Source: Paraburkholderia dinghuensis | GTDB taxonomy: Bacteria > Pseudomonadota > Gammaproteobacteria > Burkholderiales > Burkholderiaceae | Assembly: GCF_003837865.1 (NCBI RefSeq) | Contig: NZ_RQIS01000009.1 | Coordinates: 1-64,000 of the forward strand | DNA: 64,000 nucleotides | Direction of reading: 5' to 3' | Shown: positions 1 through 8,400 of the stretch, one piece after another | Position numbering within the stretch: the stretch's first letter is position 1 | Layout: each line of letters opens with the position of its first letter | Position numbers and translations under genes: made by a program | The notes under the pieces: model-generated | What the model was told of the DNA's origin: nothing | Databases searched by the model: none | What the model saw: only the letters and a program-made list of their open reading frames with translations

Positions 1-35
1 CATCGCTTGATGTCTTCTTCCATCTTCACGCTCAT
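1..35 (-). CDS. Possible transposase N-terminus, cut by window edge
   Basis: Reading leftward from an ATG at 35, the frame gives MSVKMEEDIKR before the window ends. A GAAGGAA ribosome-binding sequence lies about 8 bases upstream. From memory, this opening resembles the first residues of small insertion-sequence proteins common in Burkholderia that begin with MEDDIKRW-like sequence. Only 11 residues are visible, so the family call is tentative. If right, an insertion sequence lies to the left and may have shaped the accessory region that follows. Confidence 0.35.
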   Translation of the reverse strand, partial: MSVKMEEDIKR

Positions 36-168
36 CGCCACGTTCCTTCAATTATGACTTGAGCAGGTTTTCACTGGGTCAATACAGTGCCGGCATGTAC
101 GGCCGTTAGACATGCCAGCCACGCAGCAAGCAGCACACGGCACCAGACGGCGGTTGCCGTACGGTGAA

Positions 169-561
169 TCAGCGCCATGACTGCTTCGCGATTTCCTCGT
201 CGCGGCAGGTGCCGGCTTTGCATTCACGCAAACGGTCGCGCAGGTATTCAGTACGTTCGCGATTCACGCGATAGTTACAGGCTACGTCGATCGTGCCCTC
301 TTGCGAGCAGGATGCGTCACGATACTGTATCCATGCCATTTCCGTGCTCTTGAGCCGCTTCTGCACGTCCGCTTTGATGACCTTGCTCAGATCACCGTAA
401 GCCTGATTCAGCTCCTTGTCCGATTCGAGAAACAACTTCGAGAAACAATAGGTTTGGTCATAAGCGCTTTTGTACCGGTCGCATTCACCTTCCGCGTGAG
501 CCACGAACGACGCGAGTCCGAGCGTTGCGAGGAGCAGTGCGGGAAGAAGATTTCTTTTCAT
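169..561 (-). CDS. LprI-like lysozyme inhibitor family protein (DUF1311)
   Basis: This 130-residue protein has a signal peptide of about 23 residues ending near AHA, so it is exported to the periplasm. The mature part has the DUF1311/LprI pattern: a conserved Cys (YCFSK), the LNQAYGDLSKV helix, then AWIQYRDASC. Several further Cys residues suggest disulfides. Family members include LprI of Mycobacterium, which inhibits lysozyme, but many have no tested role. No clear Shine-Dalgarno precedes the ATG. The gene stands alone next to spacer DNA in the lower-GC part of the window. Confidence 0.8.
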   Translation of the reverse strand: MKRNLLPALLLATLGLASFVAHAEGECDRYKSAYDQTYCFSKLFLESDKELNQAYGDLSKVIKADVQKRLKSTEMAWIQYRDASCSQEGTIDVACNYRVNRERTEYLRDRLRECKAGTCRDEEIAKQSWR

Positions 562-1090
562 GGGTTGTGTAAATGTAAAATGATTTGAACATCAGTAATA
601 AAATAAATTCACGCTACTAATTATTGGAATTCGTCGTGAAATTATGCTTTTTTGTAGTTCGAAAAAGTGGGGCGACCTACTAAACGATTAGCAGAAGATT
701 GGCTTGCAGATTACCCGGGACTCTGCCGAATACGATACCTATGCTGAAGCGATTCGACGCCATCTCAAACAACAAGGGAAATGCGTCTTGATGGACATCA
801 AGCTCATACGGTATGTGCAGCCGGAGGTTGCAAAAACACTACCACCAATCCACGGGTATCCAAATCGGGTACTCGAACTTTGCCTCGCATACACGCGAAT
901 ACATCGACGAACGCAAGGGTGGGTTCGATGCCGGGCGATGAGGGCGGCGCTTGCGTGAGTATCCTGGAGTGTTTCACTTCATAGTCTTCGATGTTTCGAC
1001 GCCCGGACATCCTGCCAACCTGACGTCAGGTTGGCGAAACCAGATCTTTCGAATCCGAAGGCGTGAGACGTGCGACCAGTTCGTCGTAAA
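562..1090. other. Spacer of about 530 bases, possible gene remnant
   Basis: There is no convincing intact gene here. The plus strand has an 84-codon frame from a TTG at 704 that encodes a plausible hydrophilic segment (DSAEYDTYAEAIRRHLKQQG) and then turns arginine-rich. Another plus frame across about 845-930 reads STGIQIGYSNFASHTREYID, which also looks protein-like. Two protein-like pieces in different frames suggest a decayed or frameshifted gene, but I cannot name it. An inverted repeat, CCTGACGTCAGG, is visible near 1018-1030. Confidence 0.3.
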
Positions 1091-1936
1091 TCAGTGCTGG
1101 CATGAGTACTTTATTGACAACCGAAGCCGTACGTTTTTTCCTTTGGCATTCGTGTAGTGTTCAACCGACATCAGATCAATCACACGCAATTGAGGATCAT
1201 CGGGGTCATCAATCAGTGTGATTTCATAACACTTGCGTTCTTCGCCATTCGCATTGATTGCGGGGGCAAAATACGGAACTGCAGCGTCCAATACCGAAAA
1301 ATCTCCGTGCTCGAGGGCAATACGCAACTTGTCCGGCGTGTCGACGATTCCACTGATCTCGATTTTTAGACGTTGCACAGCCCAACGTTTCATTTTCTCG
1401 GAGTAGACACGGTCACGGAAGCTCATCGAGGAAGTCAACAATGCTATTCCGACAATGAGGATTGCCTTGATGCTCCACTTCAGGGCAAACTCCGTCGGCG
1501 TCGTGGGAGCGGATTTACTGCCTGCACCGAAATAGCGGCTGACGGTTTCATATCGGTGGTGTGCCAGCCAATCCAGAAAGCCGTACCACTCGGTTGGCGT
1601 TGCGCGAACCATCTCCATGGATTGATCCACGCCATTCTCAGACGATAGTGCTATCCAGATCAGCCACGACACCCATAAAGCAAAAATCCCGAGAACAAGC
1701 GCGCTAGCCAGATCAAATGCGACGGAACGTGAGTGACAAGCTTTGCCGAAGGATTCGGTGATAGGGCCAATGCAAACGCCAAACAACAACGTGGCCACAA
1801 TAGAAAAATAGATGAAAGGGTTATAGCGAATGAACAGTGCGTATAGACCGGCCAAAACGATGATCACCGGAACGCCGACGAACAGCAGATGCTTTGGTGA
1901 GAGTGGACCGATGCGTCCGGTATATCTATGGTGCAT
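1091..1936 (-). CDS. Unknown four-helix inner-membrane protein
   Basis: This 281-residue protein matches no family I recognise. Four hydrophobic segments are visible, at roughly residues 16-37, 42-60, 73-97 and 154-172. They are followed by a hydrophilic C-terminal domain of about 100 residues (ISGIVDTPDKLRIALEHGDF, then CYEITLIDDPDDPQLRV). The layout suggests an inner-membrane anchor with a cytoplasmic domain. The ATG at 1936 has only a weak AGAAGA sequence upstream. It is isolated and its codon use is less GC-biased than the core genes further right, which fits acquired DNA. Confidence 0.6.
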   Translation of the reverse strand: MHHRYTGRIGPLSPKHLLFVGVPVIIVLAGLYALFIRYNPFIYFSIVATLLFGVCIGPITESFGKACHSRSVAFDLASALVLGIFALWVSWLIWIALSSENGVDQSMEMVRATPTEWYGFLDWLAHHRYETVSRYFGAGSKSAPTTPTEFALKWSIKAILIVGIALLTSSMSFRDRVYSEKMKRWAVQRLKIEISGIVDTPDKLRIALEHGDFSVLDAAVPYFAPAINANGEERKCYEITLIDDPDDPQLRVIDLMSVEHYTNAKGKNVRLRLSIKYSCQH

Positions 1937-2681
1937 AGTATATTCTTCTGCTAATAGAAATTCAGAGAGTTATTAATCGCTATGAACTTCCAGCGCGGAG
2001 TCATACAGCAATAGTCATCATCTACAGCTAGACTTGACGGTCAGCATCGTGTCTTCCAGGCGCTTGCCGCAACGGAGATATGTCCAGGGCAAGAACGACC
2101 ATTGACAGTAGCCACGGTCAAGATTTGGTTGCGCAGCGATGCGCGCATCCCGGGAATATCTCGGATTTGTGCCCTGCTGACTCTCTTGATGCGACTCAAA
2201 GGTTGTTGAACAGATCGCCCTGACCGTTTGGAGTGACCCTCGGCGGCGATTCGCGTGTCATTCAGGCGGATAAATCTCATTTTTCTGTGCCGGGTAGATC
2301 GCGCACGAGATCTGGCTCTTTTCGATTTTGTGGGCGCACGAACACACCATGGTCTGCGCTGGAATAAATGTCGGGTGCAAATTTAGTATGCCAGATTAAT
2401 GGAAATGTAATATTGCCGACCCTTCGAGGAATGTCAAATAATTGAGATGCGTGGAGAATGCCACGGATCGCGGAATGCAAAATGCTTAGAAGTATTTTTT
2501 GGTGGTGAAGGATCATTTCCGAGATCGGAAATGAAACCACGCGATGGCATCGTCATTCGAGGTAGTGCGATCGCGAGCGTCCGCTGCGTGTTACGTTGGT
2601 TTTCAGCAAAGCGTACAAAATCTCGAAGGCGGCGAATTTGGCGGCGTAATTGCCAACTACTCTGGATATTGGAGGAAATTT
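1937..2681. other. Spacer of about 745 bases without a supported gene
   Basis: The stretch contains only short frames on both strands with no recognisable motifs. Two minus-strand frames (2277-2540 and 2041-2280) overlap by four bases but have unusual composition and no family resemblance. Parts near 2380-2460 are AT-rich and may hold the promoter for the DUF2167 gene that follows. No clean -35/-10 pair was found. Confidence 0.4.
2671..2675 (+). promoter_or_regulatory. Ribosome-binding site deciding the DUF2167 start
   Basis: GGAGG lies six bases before the ATG at 2682. It favours this start over upstream in-frame ATGs such as 2544, because the protein then begins directly with a normal signal peptide (MVRKLWVPVLAIAALFVF). 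Confidence 0.75.
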
Positions 2682-3713
2682 ATGGTCCGAAAACTATGGG
2701 TACCAGTGCTTGCGATTGCAGCACTTTTCGTGTTCGCATCGCCAGCATGGTCAGCGTCTGATGATGCGAATGCCGGCACAGAAATGACAGCAGAGCAATT
2801 TGTGGCGTCGCTGCACCCGATCACGGGGAACGTCCATATTGCGCCGGCGAATGCAACACTGAAGATGGGTACCAGCTACAGCTATCTTGAAGCAAAGGAT
2901 GCGCAGCGTGTGCTCACGGATCTTTGGAATAATCCGCCTGACAAGGACGTGCTGGGCATGATCTTGCCTGGCACGGACCCGCACGTTGTGCTCAAGCAGG
3001 ATGCCTGGGCCGTGATTGTGTACTTTGTCAACGACGGATATGTGTCGGATGAAGACGCACATAAAATCGACTACGACGAAATGTTGCGGGACATGCAAAA
3101 AGGCACGCGGGATTCCAACGCGGAACGGGTCAAGGAAGGCTATCCGGCTCTCGAACTCCGGGGCTGGGCCGAACCGCCTCACTACGATGCCAAGGCCCAC
3201 AAGCTGTACTGGGCGAGTGACCTGGCGGTCAAGAAGGAAGACGGTTCGCTGTCGGCCGGTACCCTGAACTATGGGATCCGTGTGCTTGGTCGCAAGGGCT
3301 ACCTGTCGCTGAACGCCGTGGCCCCGATGGACCAGCTTGCCAACGTTCGTGCCGATATGCCACAAGTCCTGGCCATGACGGAATTCGACGACGGCGAGCG
3401 TTACACCGACTACAAGGCTGGAACAGACAAACTCGCGGCCTATGGTCTTGGCGCGCTGATTGCGGGTGTGGCGGCGAAAAAACTCGGGTTGCTGGCGATC
3501 ATCGCGGCATTCGCGGCGAAGTTCTTCAAGGTTGGGATAGTCGCCCTCATTGCGTTCGGTGCGGGGCTCAAGCGTCTGTTCTCACGCAAGCCGAAGGCTG
3601 ATGCCTCGCCAGCGGCGACGCACGAGTCCACATCGTTACCCGAAGAGTACAAACAGCTGGCGCAGAGCGAAACGACCACTTCGTCGTCAACTGAGTTACC
3701 AGAACGAAAGTGA
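2682..3713 (+). CDS. DUF2167 family membrane-anchored protein
   Basis: This 343-residue protein has a signal peptide of about 26 residues ending near AWSA. A periplasmic domain of about 220 residues matches the DUF2167 type (VLGMILPGTDP, WAVIVYFVNDGYVSDEDA, LELRGWAEPPHYD, LYWASDL, NYGIRVLGRKGYLSLN). Near residues 245-290 two hydrophobic helices follow, then a basic Ser/Thr-rich C-terminal tail. The function of the family is unknown. It lies 10 bases before an M50 peptidase gene, so the two are very probably cotranscribed and may form a functional pair at the inner membrane. Confidence 0.8.
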   Translation: MVRKLWVPVLAIAALFVFASPAWSASDDANAGTEMTAEQFVASLHPITGNVHIAPANATLKMGTSYSYLEAKDAQRVLTDLWNNPPDKDVLGMILPGTDPHVVLKQDAWAVIVYFVNDGYVSDEDAHKIDYDEMLRDMQKGTRDSNAERVKEGYPALELRGWAEPPHYDAKAHKLYWASDLAVKKEDGSLSAGTLNYGIRVLGRKGYLSLNAVAPMDQLANVRADMPQVLAMTEFDDGERYTDYKAGTDKLAAYGLGALIAGVAAKKLGLLAIIAAFAAKFFKVGIVALIAFGAGLKRLFSRKPKADASPAATHESTSLPEEYKQLAQSETTTSSSTELPERK

Positions 3714-3723
3714 CCGGTGCATT

Positions 3724-4446
3724 GTGACGAAACTGTTTCTACTGCTGATCGGTGGTCTGAAGTTCGGGAAGATCCTCACGACCACCGGCACGATGTTGTT
3801 GTCGATTGCCGTGTACGCGATGTTTTATGGCTGGCGATATGCCGTTGGGTTCGTCCTGCTACTGCTGGTGCATGAGTCGGGTCATTATCTGGCGGCCCGG
3901 CGACGGGGACTCAACGTCGGTATGCCGACTTTTGTTCCTTTCGTCGGTGCGTGGATTCAGTTGAAGGATATACCGCACGATGCCGAGACCGAGGCTTATG
4001 TCGGTCTTGCGGGACCACTCGCGGGTACGCTCGGCGCAGTCGCCTGTTACTTTCTTGCGCGCCGGTACGACAGTAACTTGATGCTTGCGCTGGCCTATTC
4101 GGGATTCTTTTTAAATCTGTTCAATCTGATCCCGTTGTCGCCATTCGATGGAGGCCGGATTACCGCTGTCCTGTCGCCACGCATCTGGTTTGCCGGCGTT
4201 CCCGTGTTGATCGGTCTTTTCTTCTATCACCCGAGTCCGCTCCTCGTCGTAATGGCTATCCTTGCGCTTCCGCAATTGAAGCAGGCGTGGAATCACAATC
4301 CACGGGCTCCGGAAAATGTGCGCTACTACGCGCTGGCGGTTTCCGTGAAACTGTCCTACGCGTTCTATTATCTGGCGTTACTGGCCTTTCTGGCGATGAT
4401 GACTTTCGGTGTTCACGATATGCTGGAATCGGTTCATGGGAGATAA
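3724..4446 (+). CDS. Site-2-protease-like zinc metallopeptidase (M50)
   Basis: This 240-residue polytopic membrane protein has both M50 signatures: HESGH (HExxH zinc-binding and catalytic motif, near residue 43) and NLIPLSPFDGGR (the second zinc ligand, Asp, near residue 140). Site-2 proteases cut substrates within or near the membrane. No PDZ domain is present, so this is the short form. I chose the GTG at 3724 because earlier in-frame codons overlap the upstream DUF2167 gene. The 10-base gap to that gene suggests a two-gene operon and raises the possibility that DUF2167 is a partner or substrate. Confidence 0.8.
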   Translation: MTKLFLLLIGGLKFGKILTTTGTMLLSIAVYAMFYGWRYAVGFVLLLLVHESGHYLAARRRGLNVGMPTFVPFVGAWIQLKDIPHDAETEAYVGLAGPLAGTLGAVACYFLARRYDSNLMLALAYSGFFLNLFNLIPLSPFDGGRITAVLSPRIWFAGVPVLIGLFFYHPSPLLVVMAILALPQLKQAWNHNPRAPENVRYYALAVSVKLSYAFYYLALLAFLAMMTFGVHDMLESVHGR

Positions 4447-4601
4447 AGCCGGATCCGCAGAGATTGGTCGTGGTGTGTCGCGTGGATCTGGGCTTGCCAC
4501 GTCGCAGCAGTCGTTTGCGAAAAACTTGCTAGGGCCCGAGTAGCTGCCGCTTAGGGGCGACTCAGCGGCATTGTGATAAATGTTTGCTCATTGCATTCGG
4601 A

Positions 4602-5402
4602 TTATTCGATGGGCTGCATTTCCCCGTTCGCGATATCTAGTGCGTCCGTTTGCATTGCTCCAGTCGCCCGGTTTACCTCGAACGAGAACAAACGGGGTGA
4701 CGTAGCTGGATCACCGCCGCATTTGGCGTCGTGGTGCTCGAAAACGTCGACCGAATAGCTCTGCGTGGTTTCACCTGAGACGCGTGTCTCCATACATTCG
4801 GCTGGCAGTGAGGTCAGGTGATGTTTTCGGATTATGTTGAAGACGCGATCGATCGCAGCCGGATATTCGGCGGGGGCCGAAGCGTTGACCCTTGACGCCT
4901 GCGGCGAATTTCCCCGTGCGGCCACAGCGGACTGCTGAGCGTTGGCGATCGCGGCAATTATGTCGTTGCGTGCGGTAATGTCGCGACCCGAAACGCGGCA
5001 ACCGACTTGGGAAAGTTTCTCGGCAAGCCCTTCACCCACAGCGACGGCGTGCCATCCATCTGCCTGCTTTCGTAACCCCCACATACCGACATCGAAGTCT
5101 TCATCGGTACGGCTCAGTTGTCCGCTTACCTGGAACAGTGCGCACAGATATGCGGCATCGCCGTCCTTGATGAGTCTGCGTACCAGAAACTCAAGCTTTC
5201 CGTCCCACTTGGCTGCTTCGAGCCTGCGGACGGCATCCAGGATTGACCGCCGGTCTGGATCGTCCTTGGGAAGGTCGCATGCGTGCGATGCATCGCACGG
5301 TTCCGGTGCCTGAGCGGCCGGAGGCGGCTCCACAGAGACATCCTTGTCCGAGCAGCCCGCAAGCGCGAGCAGCGAGATAAACACGAATCCAGCGAGTCGC
5401 AT
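4602..5402 (-). CDS. Unknown lipoprotein
   Basis: With the ATG at 5402 the protein has 266 residues and begins with a compact lipoprotein signal whose lipobox is LALAGC, with Cys 17 or so as the lipidation site. Longer starts at 5489 and 5501 are possible but put about 30 polar residues before the signal. The mature part has a Pro-rich linker and then a helical domain with several Cys residues. The C-terminal part ends in a region (SVDVFEHHDAKC, then LFSFEVNRATGAM) that looks like a small beta-rich module. I do not recognise the family. It should be anchored to the outer or inner membrane facing the periplasm. Confidence 0.6.
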   Translation of the reverse strand: MRLAGFVFISLLALAGCSDKDVSVEPPPAAQAPEPCDASHACDLPKDDPDRRSILDAVRRLEAAKWDGKLEFLVRRLIKDGDAAYLCALFQVSGQLSRTDEDFDVGMWGLRKQADGWHAVAVGEGLAEKLSQVGCRVSGRDITARNDIIAAIANAQQSAVAARGNSPQASRVNASAPAEYPAAIDRVFNIIRKHHLTSLPAECMETRVSGETTQSYSVDVFEHHDAKCGGDPATSPRLFSFEVNRATGAMQTDALDIANGEMQPIE

Positions 5403-5502
5403 CGGCGGTGCCGCCGACGGCCGGACTGACGATGGGTGCTCTGTTTGGCTTGGTGAACGCGAACGAGACACGGGCTTGAGAAAATTCATGATATTGCACA
5501 TT

Positions 5503-6299
5503 TATTAGCTCAAGGGACTGCACCTCCCCGAGCGGAATCGCGGGCGTTTGCGACCGACGGCCACGCGGCGAGCGCGCTCCGCTGGCCTATATCAATTCAC
5601 CTTCACACGCGAGGCGTCGTTCACCCAGAACACGCGTTCACACTCTTGCCGCTAGAGCCATACAGGGTCGCATCGAAAACCGCGCGTGCGGATCGTGTCT
5701 CGTCGCGCGTTGAGAGTAATTTCAGCCTGTGCGCAAGACCTTGATGTGCAGCCATCATGGGGGAGGCGGCTGGATTTTCGTTCACGACCATGTAGTCGGA
5801 TTTCGCGGGGTGTCCATTGGGATGGAAATTATGGAGGATAACTATCCATAAATAAATCGTGTTTTTTGGGATGCGAATTATCAACCAACCGATATTGCTC
5901 ACTCAAATATTTTGTGAATGAATGGCAATTTTAGGACCGGTCAGATTGCCTCCGCGGGCAACATATGCTGATATCGCATAACCGAATATTGTCAGGGGAT
6001 ATCTGGTGAACTGCATGATGGTCGATCTCGCGGAGAAACAACTTCGAGACCTCACCATTCACCGAAAATGCGGAACAGCGGCCGCGTGCCGCGATCTTTC
6101 CCGATGCTGTCGATGCATACAGTCAACAGCACAAGCCGCAGGCACATTCCCTACGAAACTCGTGGCGGATCGATTCGTGTGGTGAACGCTCACGCAAAGA
6201 CATTCGTAACCGAAGCCGACAACTTCGGAAACAGCCATGTGGTCACGAACAAAGCGGGCATCACTTAAGCACGGCAGTAAAGCAAGACTCAACAAGTCC
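5503..6299. other. Spacer of about 800 bases upstream of the lipid gene cluster
   Basis: I see no supported gene. Bases 5820-5960 are clearly more AT-rich than the flanks, a usual sign of regulatory or foreign DNA. A 66-codon plus frame at 6068-6268 lacks any recognisable feature. The promoter of the eight-gene cluster starting at 6300 probably lies here, but I could not find a convincing -35/-10 pair or operator. Confidence 0.4.
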
Positions 6300-7406
6300 A
6301 TGCAGCAAGAACTCCTCATCAAGCCGGCGTTCCTGACGTCACGACATTCCTCCTTCGCCGATGAGCTTCGTGTGGAAGCAGGAGCCTATCTAAAAGGGCG
6401 CGCAGATCATCGTTATGGCAACACTGTGACTGCGCTCAAGGCCGTGATGTTCGGCATTTTGGCTCTCGTACTGTTTTTCGTGTCCCTGAGATCGACGAGC
6501 GGCGTCGTCTTCGTTTGCGTCTACGTTGGTTTTTACGTGTCGGCCGTGCTGCTTTCTGTGAATGTGTCGCATGACGCCGCGCACGGCGCGCTTTTTCCTT
6601 CGAGAACACTGAATGGCATCGCGATGCGAGTCGTCACGCTTCCGCTCGGCATCGAACCGGTGTACTGGAAAGTGCGTCATGTTCGCTATCACCATCCGAA
6701 TGCGAATATCGAACACCACGATCTCGACACGGAAGCGAACCGGTTTCTGCGCCAGACACCGTTTCAGGCGTGGTATCCACAGTTTCGCTTCCAGCAGTAT
6801 TACTGGCCGCTCGTCGCCGGGCTTTCGATGCCGTATATCGCCTGGATTTTCGACTGGTCGGATCGGCTCGGGTTGACGCCGCTCGCGAAGGACCGATTGT
6901 TGCCGGGTTTGGGCGGGTGGTTGAAGTTTGTGGGCTCGAAGCTGGCCCACCTCGGCCTGTTTCTGATTTTGCCGCTCGTCGTGGTCGCCCCGTCAACGGG
7001 GTATGGGCCGGTAATTGCCGCGTATGTGCTGGGTCAGATGGCGGCGTCCTGTCTGGTGGTGATGCTGATCCTTGGCACACACTGGGCCGATACCCACTTC
7101 TACGACGTTAGCGACGGTGCACCGTTGCCCCACACGCGGGAAGAGCATGCTTTCCTGACCTGTTGCGACTGGGCCGCGCGTCCGCACGTGCTCAATGGCT
7201 GCCTCGGCGGGCTAAATCTTCACCTGACTCATCATCTCTTCCCGATGTTCAGCCACCGGCACTACCCCGAACTCGCATCAATCGTGGAGAGACTGGCGAA
7301 GCGCCACGGCCTGCCATACCGCTGCCTGCGCTACCGAGAACTCCTGGACGCGCAGCGCCGTTTTCTCGAATCGATGGGCAAACGGCCCGACACTCAGAAT
7401 GATTAG
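6300..7406 (+). CDS. Membrane fatty-acid desaturase-type diiron enzyme
   Basis: This 368-residue integral membrane protein has the three histidine clusters of the acyl desaturase/hydroxylase family: HDAAH at 91-95, HVRYHH at 127-132 and HLTHH at 308-312. Hydrophobic helices lie near 44-62, 68-88, 165-183 and 215-262. Such enzymes use O2 and a diiron centre to desaturate, hydroxylate or otherwise oxidise acyl chains. The ATG at 6300 fits the family's N-terminal length, though its ribosome-binding site is weak. It overlaps the next gene by eight bases and leads the lipid cluster, so it probably modifies the acyl chain the other enzymes build or activate. Confidence 0.8.
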   Translation: MQQELLIKPAFLTSRHSSFADELRVEAGAYLKGRADHRYGNTVTALKAVMFGILALVLFFVSLRSTSGVVFVCVYVGFYVSAVLLSVNVSHDAAHGALFPSRTLNGIAMRVVTLPLGIEPVYWKVRHVRYHHPNANIEHHDLDTEANRFLRQTPFQAWYPQFRFQQYYWPLVAGLSMPYIAWIFDWSDRLGLTPLAKDRLLPGLGGWLKFVGSKLAHLGLFLILPLVVVAPSTGYGPVIAAYVLGQMAASCLVVMLILGTHWADTHFYDVSDGAPLPHTREEHAFLTCCDWAARPHVLNGCLGGLNLHLTHHLFPMFSHRHYPELASIVERLAKRHGLPYRCLRYRELLDAQRRFLESMGKRPDTQND

Positions 7407-8400
7407 TACAACAAAACCGTCCATCCTGCCCGTCACGATCCTGTCGTCCGGAAAGGTCCTCCCGGGGCGCAAGATTTCTTCGGCTGAACTCGACGTGCGG
7501 TTGTCGAAACCCGCTGGCTGGGTGCAGAAGCGCTCCGGTATTGAGTACCGCTTTCACGCCCACAACCACGAGAGTCAGTCGGTTATCGCTGCAAAGGCGC
7601 TGCATGACGCCCTCGCGCGCGGCAAAATCGAGCCCGACTCGATCGATCTGCTGATCTCCGCCTCGGGTGTGCAGGAGCAGTCGTTGCCGTCGACTTCGGC
7701 GCTCGTTCTCGACCATGCCGGGTTGCGGCCCGGTACACCCGGACTCGACGTCAACGCGAGTTGTTTCAGTTTTCCCGTCGCTTTGCATGTCGCGGCATGC
7801 CTGCTCAATGCATCGACGTACCGGCGTATTGCGATCGTCTCTTCGGACCTGGCGTCGCGGGGCGTCGACTGGAACAGCGCCGAGTCTTCGCTGATTTTCG
7901 GGGACGGGGCAGCCGCTGTGGTCGTCGAGCGTGGCGATGGCACACGCGGCATCGAGGGCTATCAGCTCCGGACCTATCCCGAAGGCAAGACCTACTGCGA
8001 GATCCGCGCGGGGACGCTGCGCAATCCGCGCCTCGGCGCGTGCGAGTCGGACTTCCTGTTCCAGATGGACGGCAAGCGTGTCTTCAAACTCGCGGCGAGC
8101 GTGATGGACAGCCTGCTCGAGGACCTGCTGGGCGAGGCACACCTGTCGCTCGACGATGTCGATGCGATCCTGCCGCACCAGGCGAGTCATCTGGGCATGC
8201 GTCACGTTGCCGAGCGTTTGCGCGTGCCGTCGGAAAAGATTGTTGATATCTACGCAACGCACGGCAACCAGGTTGCGGCTTCCATCCCGACTGCGCTACA
8301 CGAGGCGTTCGTATCGGGGCAGGCCGCGCCCGGTCGGCGCATGATGCTGATCGGTACCGCAGCGGGCGTGACAGTCGGCGGCATGATCCTCAAGCTATGA
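7399..8400 (+). CDS. Ketosynthase III (FabH-like 3-oxoacyl-ACP synthase)
   Basis: This 333-residue thiolase-fold enzyme carries the FabH triad: Cys122 in NASCFSF, His260 in LPHQAS and Asn290 in THGNQVAAS, with the usual GDGAAAVVV segment near 168-176. Family members condense an acyl-CoA or acyl-ACP starter with an extender. Some (OleA, DarB) join two long acyl chains. Housekeeping fabH lies with other fab genes in this group of bacteria, so this copy should serve a special lipid. It overlaps the desaturase upstream by eight bases and the reductase downstream by ATGA. Confidence 0.85.
   Translation: MISTTKPSILPVTILSSGKVLPGRKISSAELDVRLSKPAGWVQKRSGIEYRFHAHNHESQSVIAAKALHDALARGKIEPDSIDLLISASGVQEQSLPSTSALVLDHAGLRPGTPGLDVNASCFSFPVALHVAACLLNASTYRRIAIVSSDLASRGVDWNSAESSLIFGDGAAAVVVERGDGTRGIEGYQLRTYPEGKTYCEIRAGTLRNPRLGACESDFLFQMDGKRVFKLAASVMDSLLEDLLGEAHLSLDDVDAILPHQASHLGMRHVAERLRVPSEKIVDIYATHGNQVAASIPTALHEAFVSGQAAPGRRMMLIGTAAGVTVGGMILKL

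Noticed and set aside
2041..2540. Two overlapping minus-strand frames of 79 and 87 codons
   Set aside because: They overlap like coupled genes, but neither has a recognisable motif, ribosome-binding site or normal composition, so I treat them as chance frames.
5621..5902. 93-codon minus-strand frame
   Set aside because: The sequence resembles no protein and spans an AT-rich region likely to be regulatory.
6068..6268. 66-codon plus-strand frame before the desaturase
   Set aside because: It has no family resemblance and no ribosome-binding site, and it sits in a spacer where several frames are open by chance.
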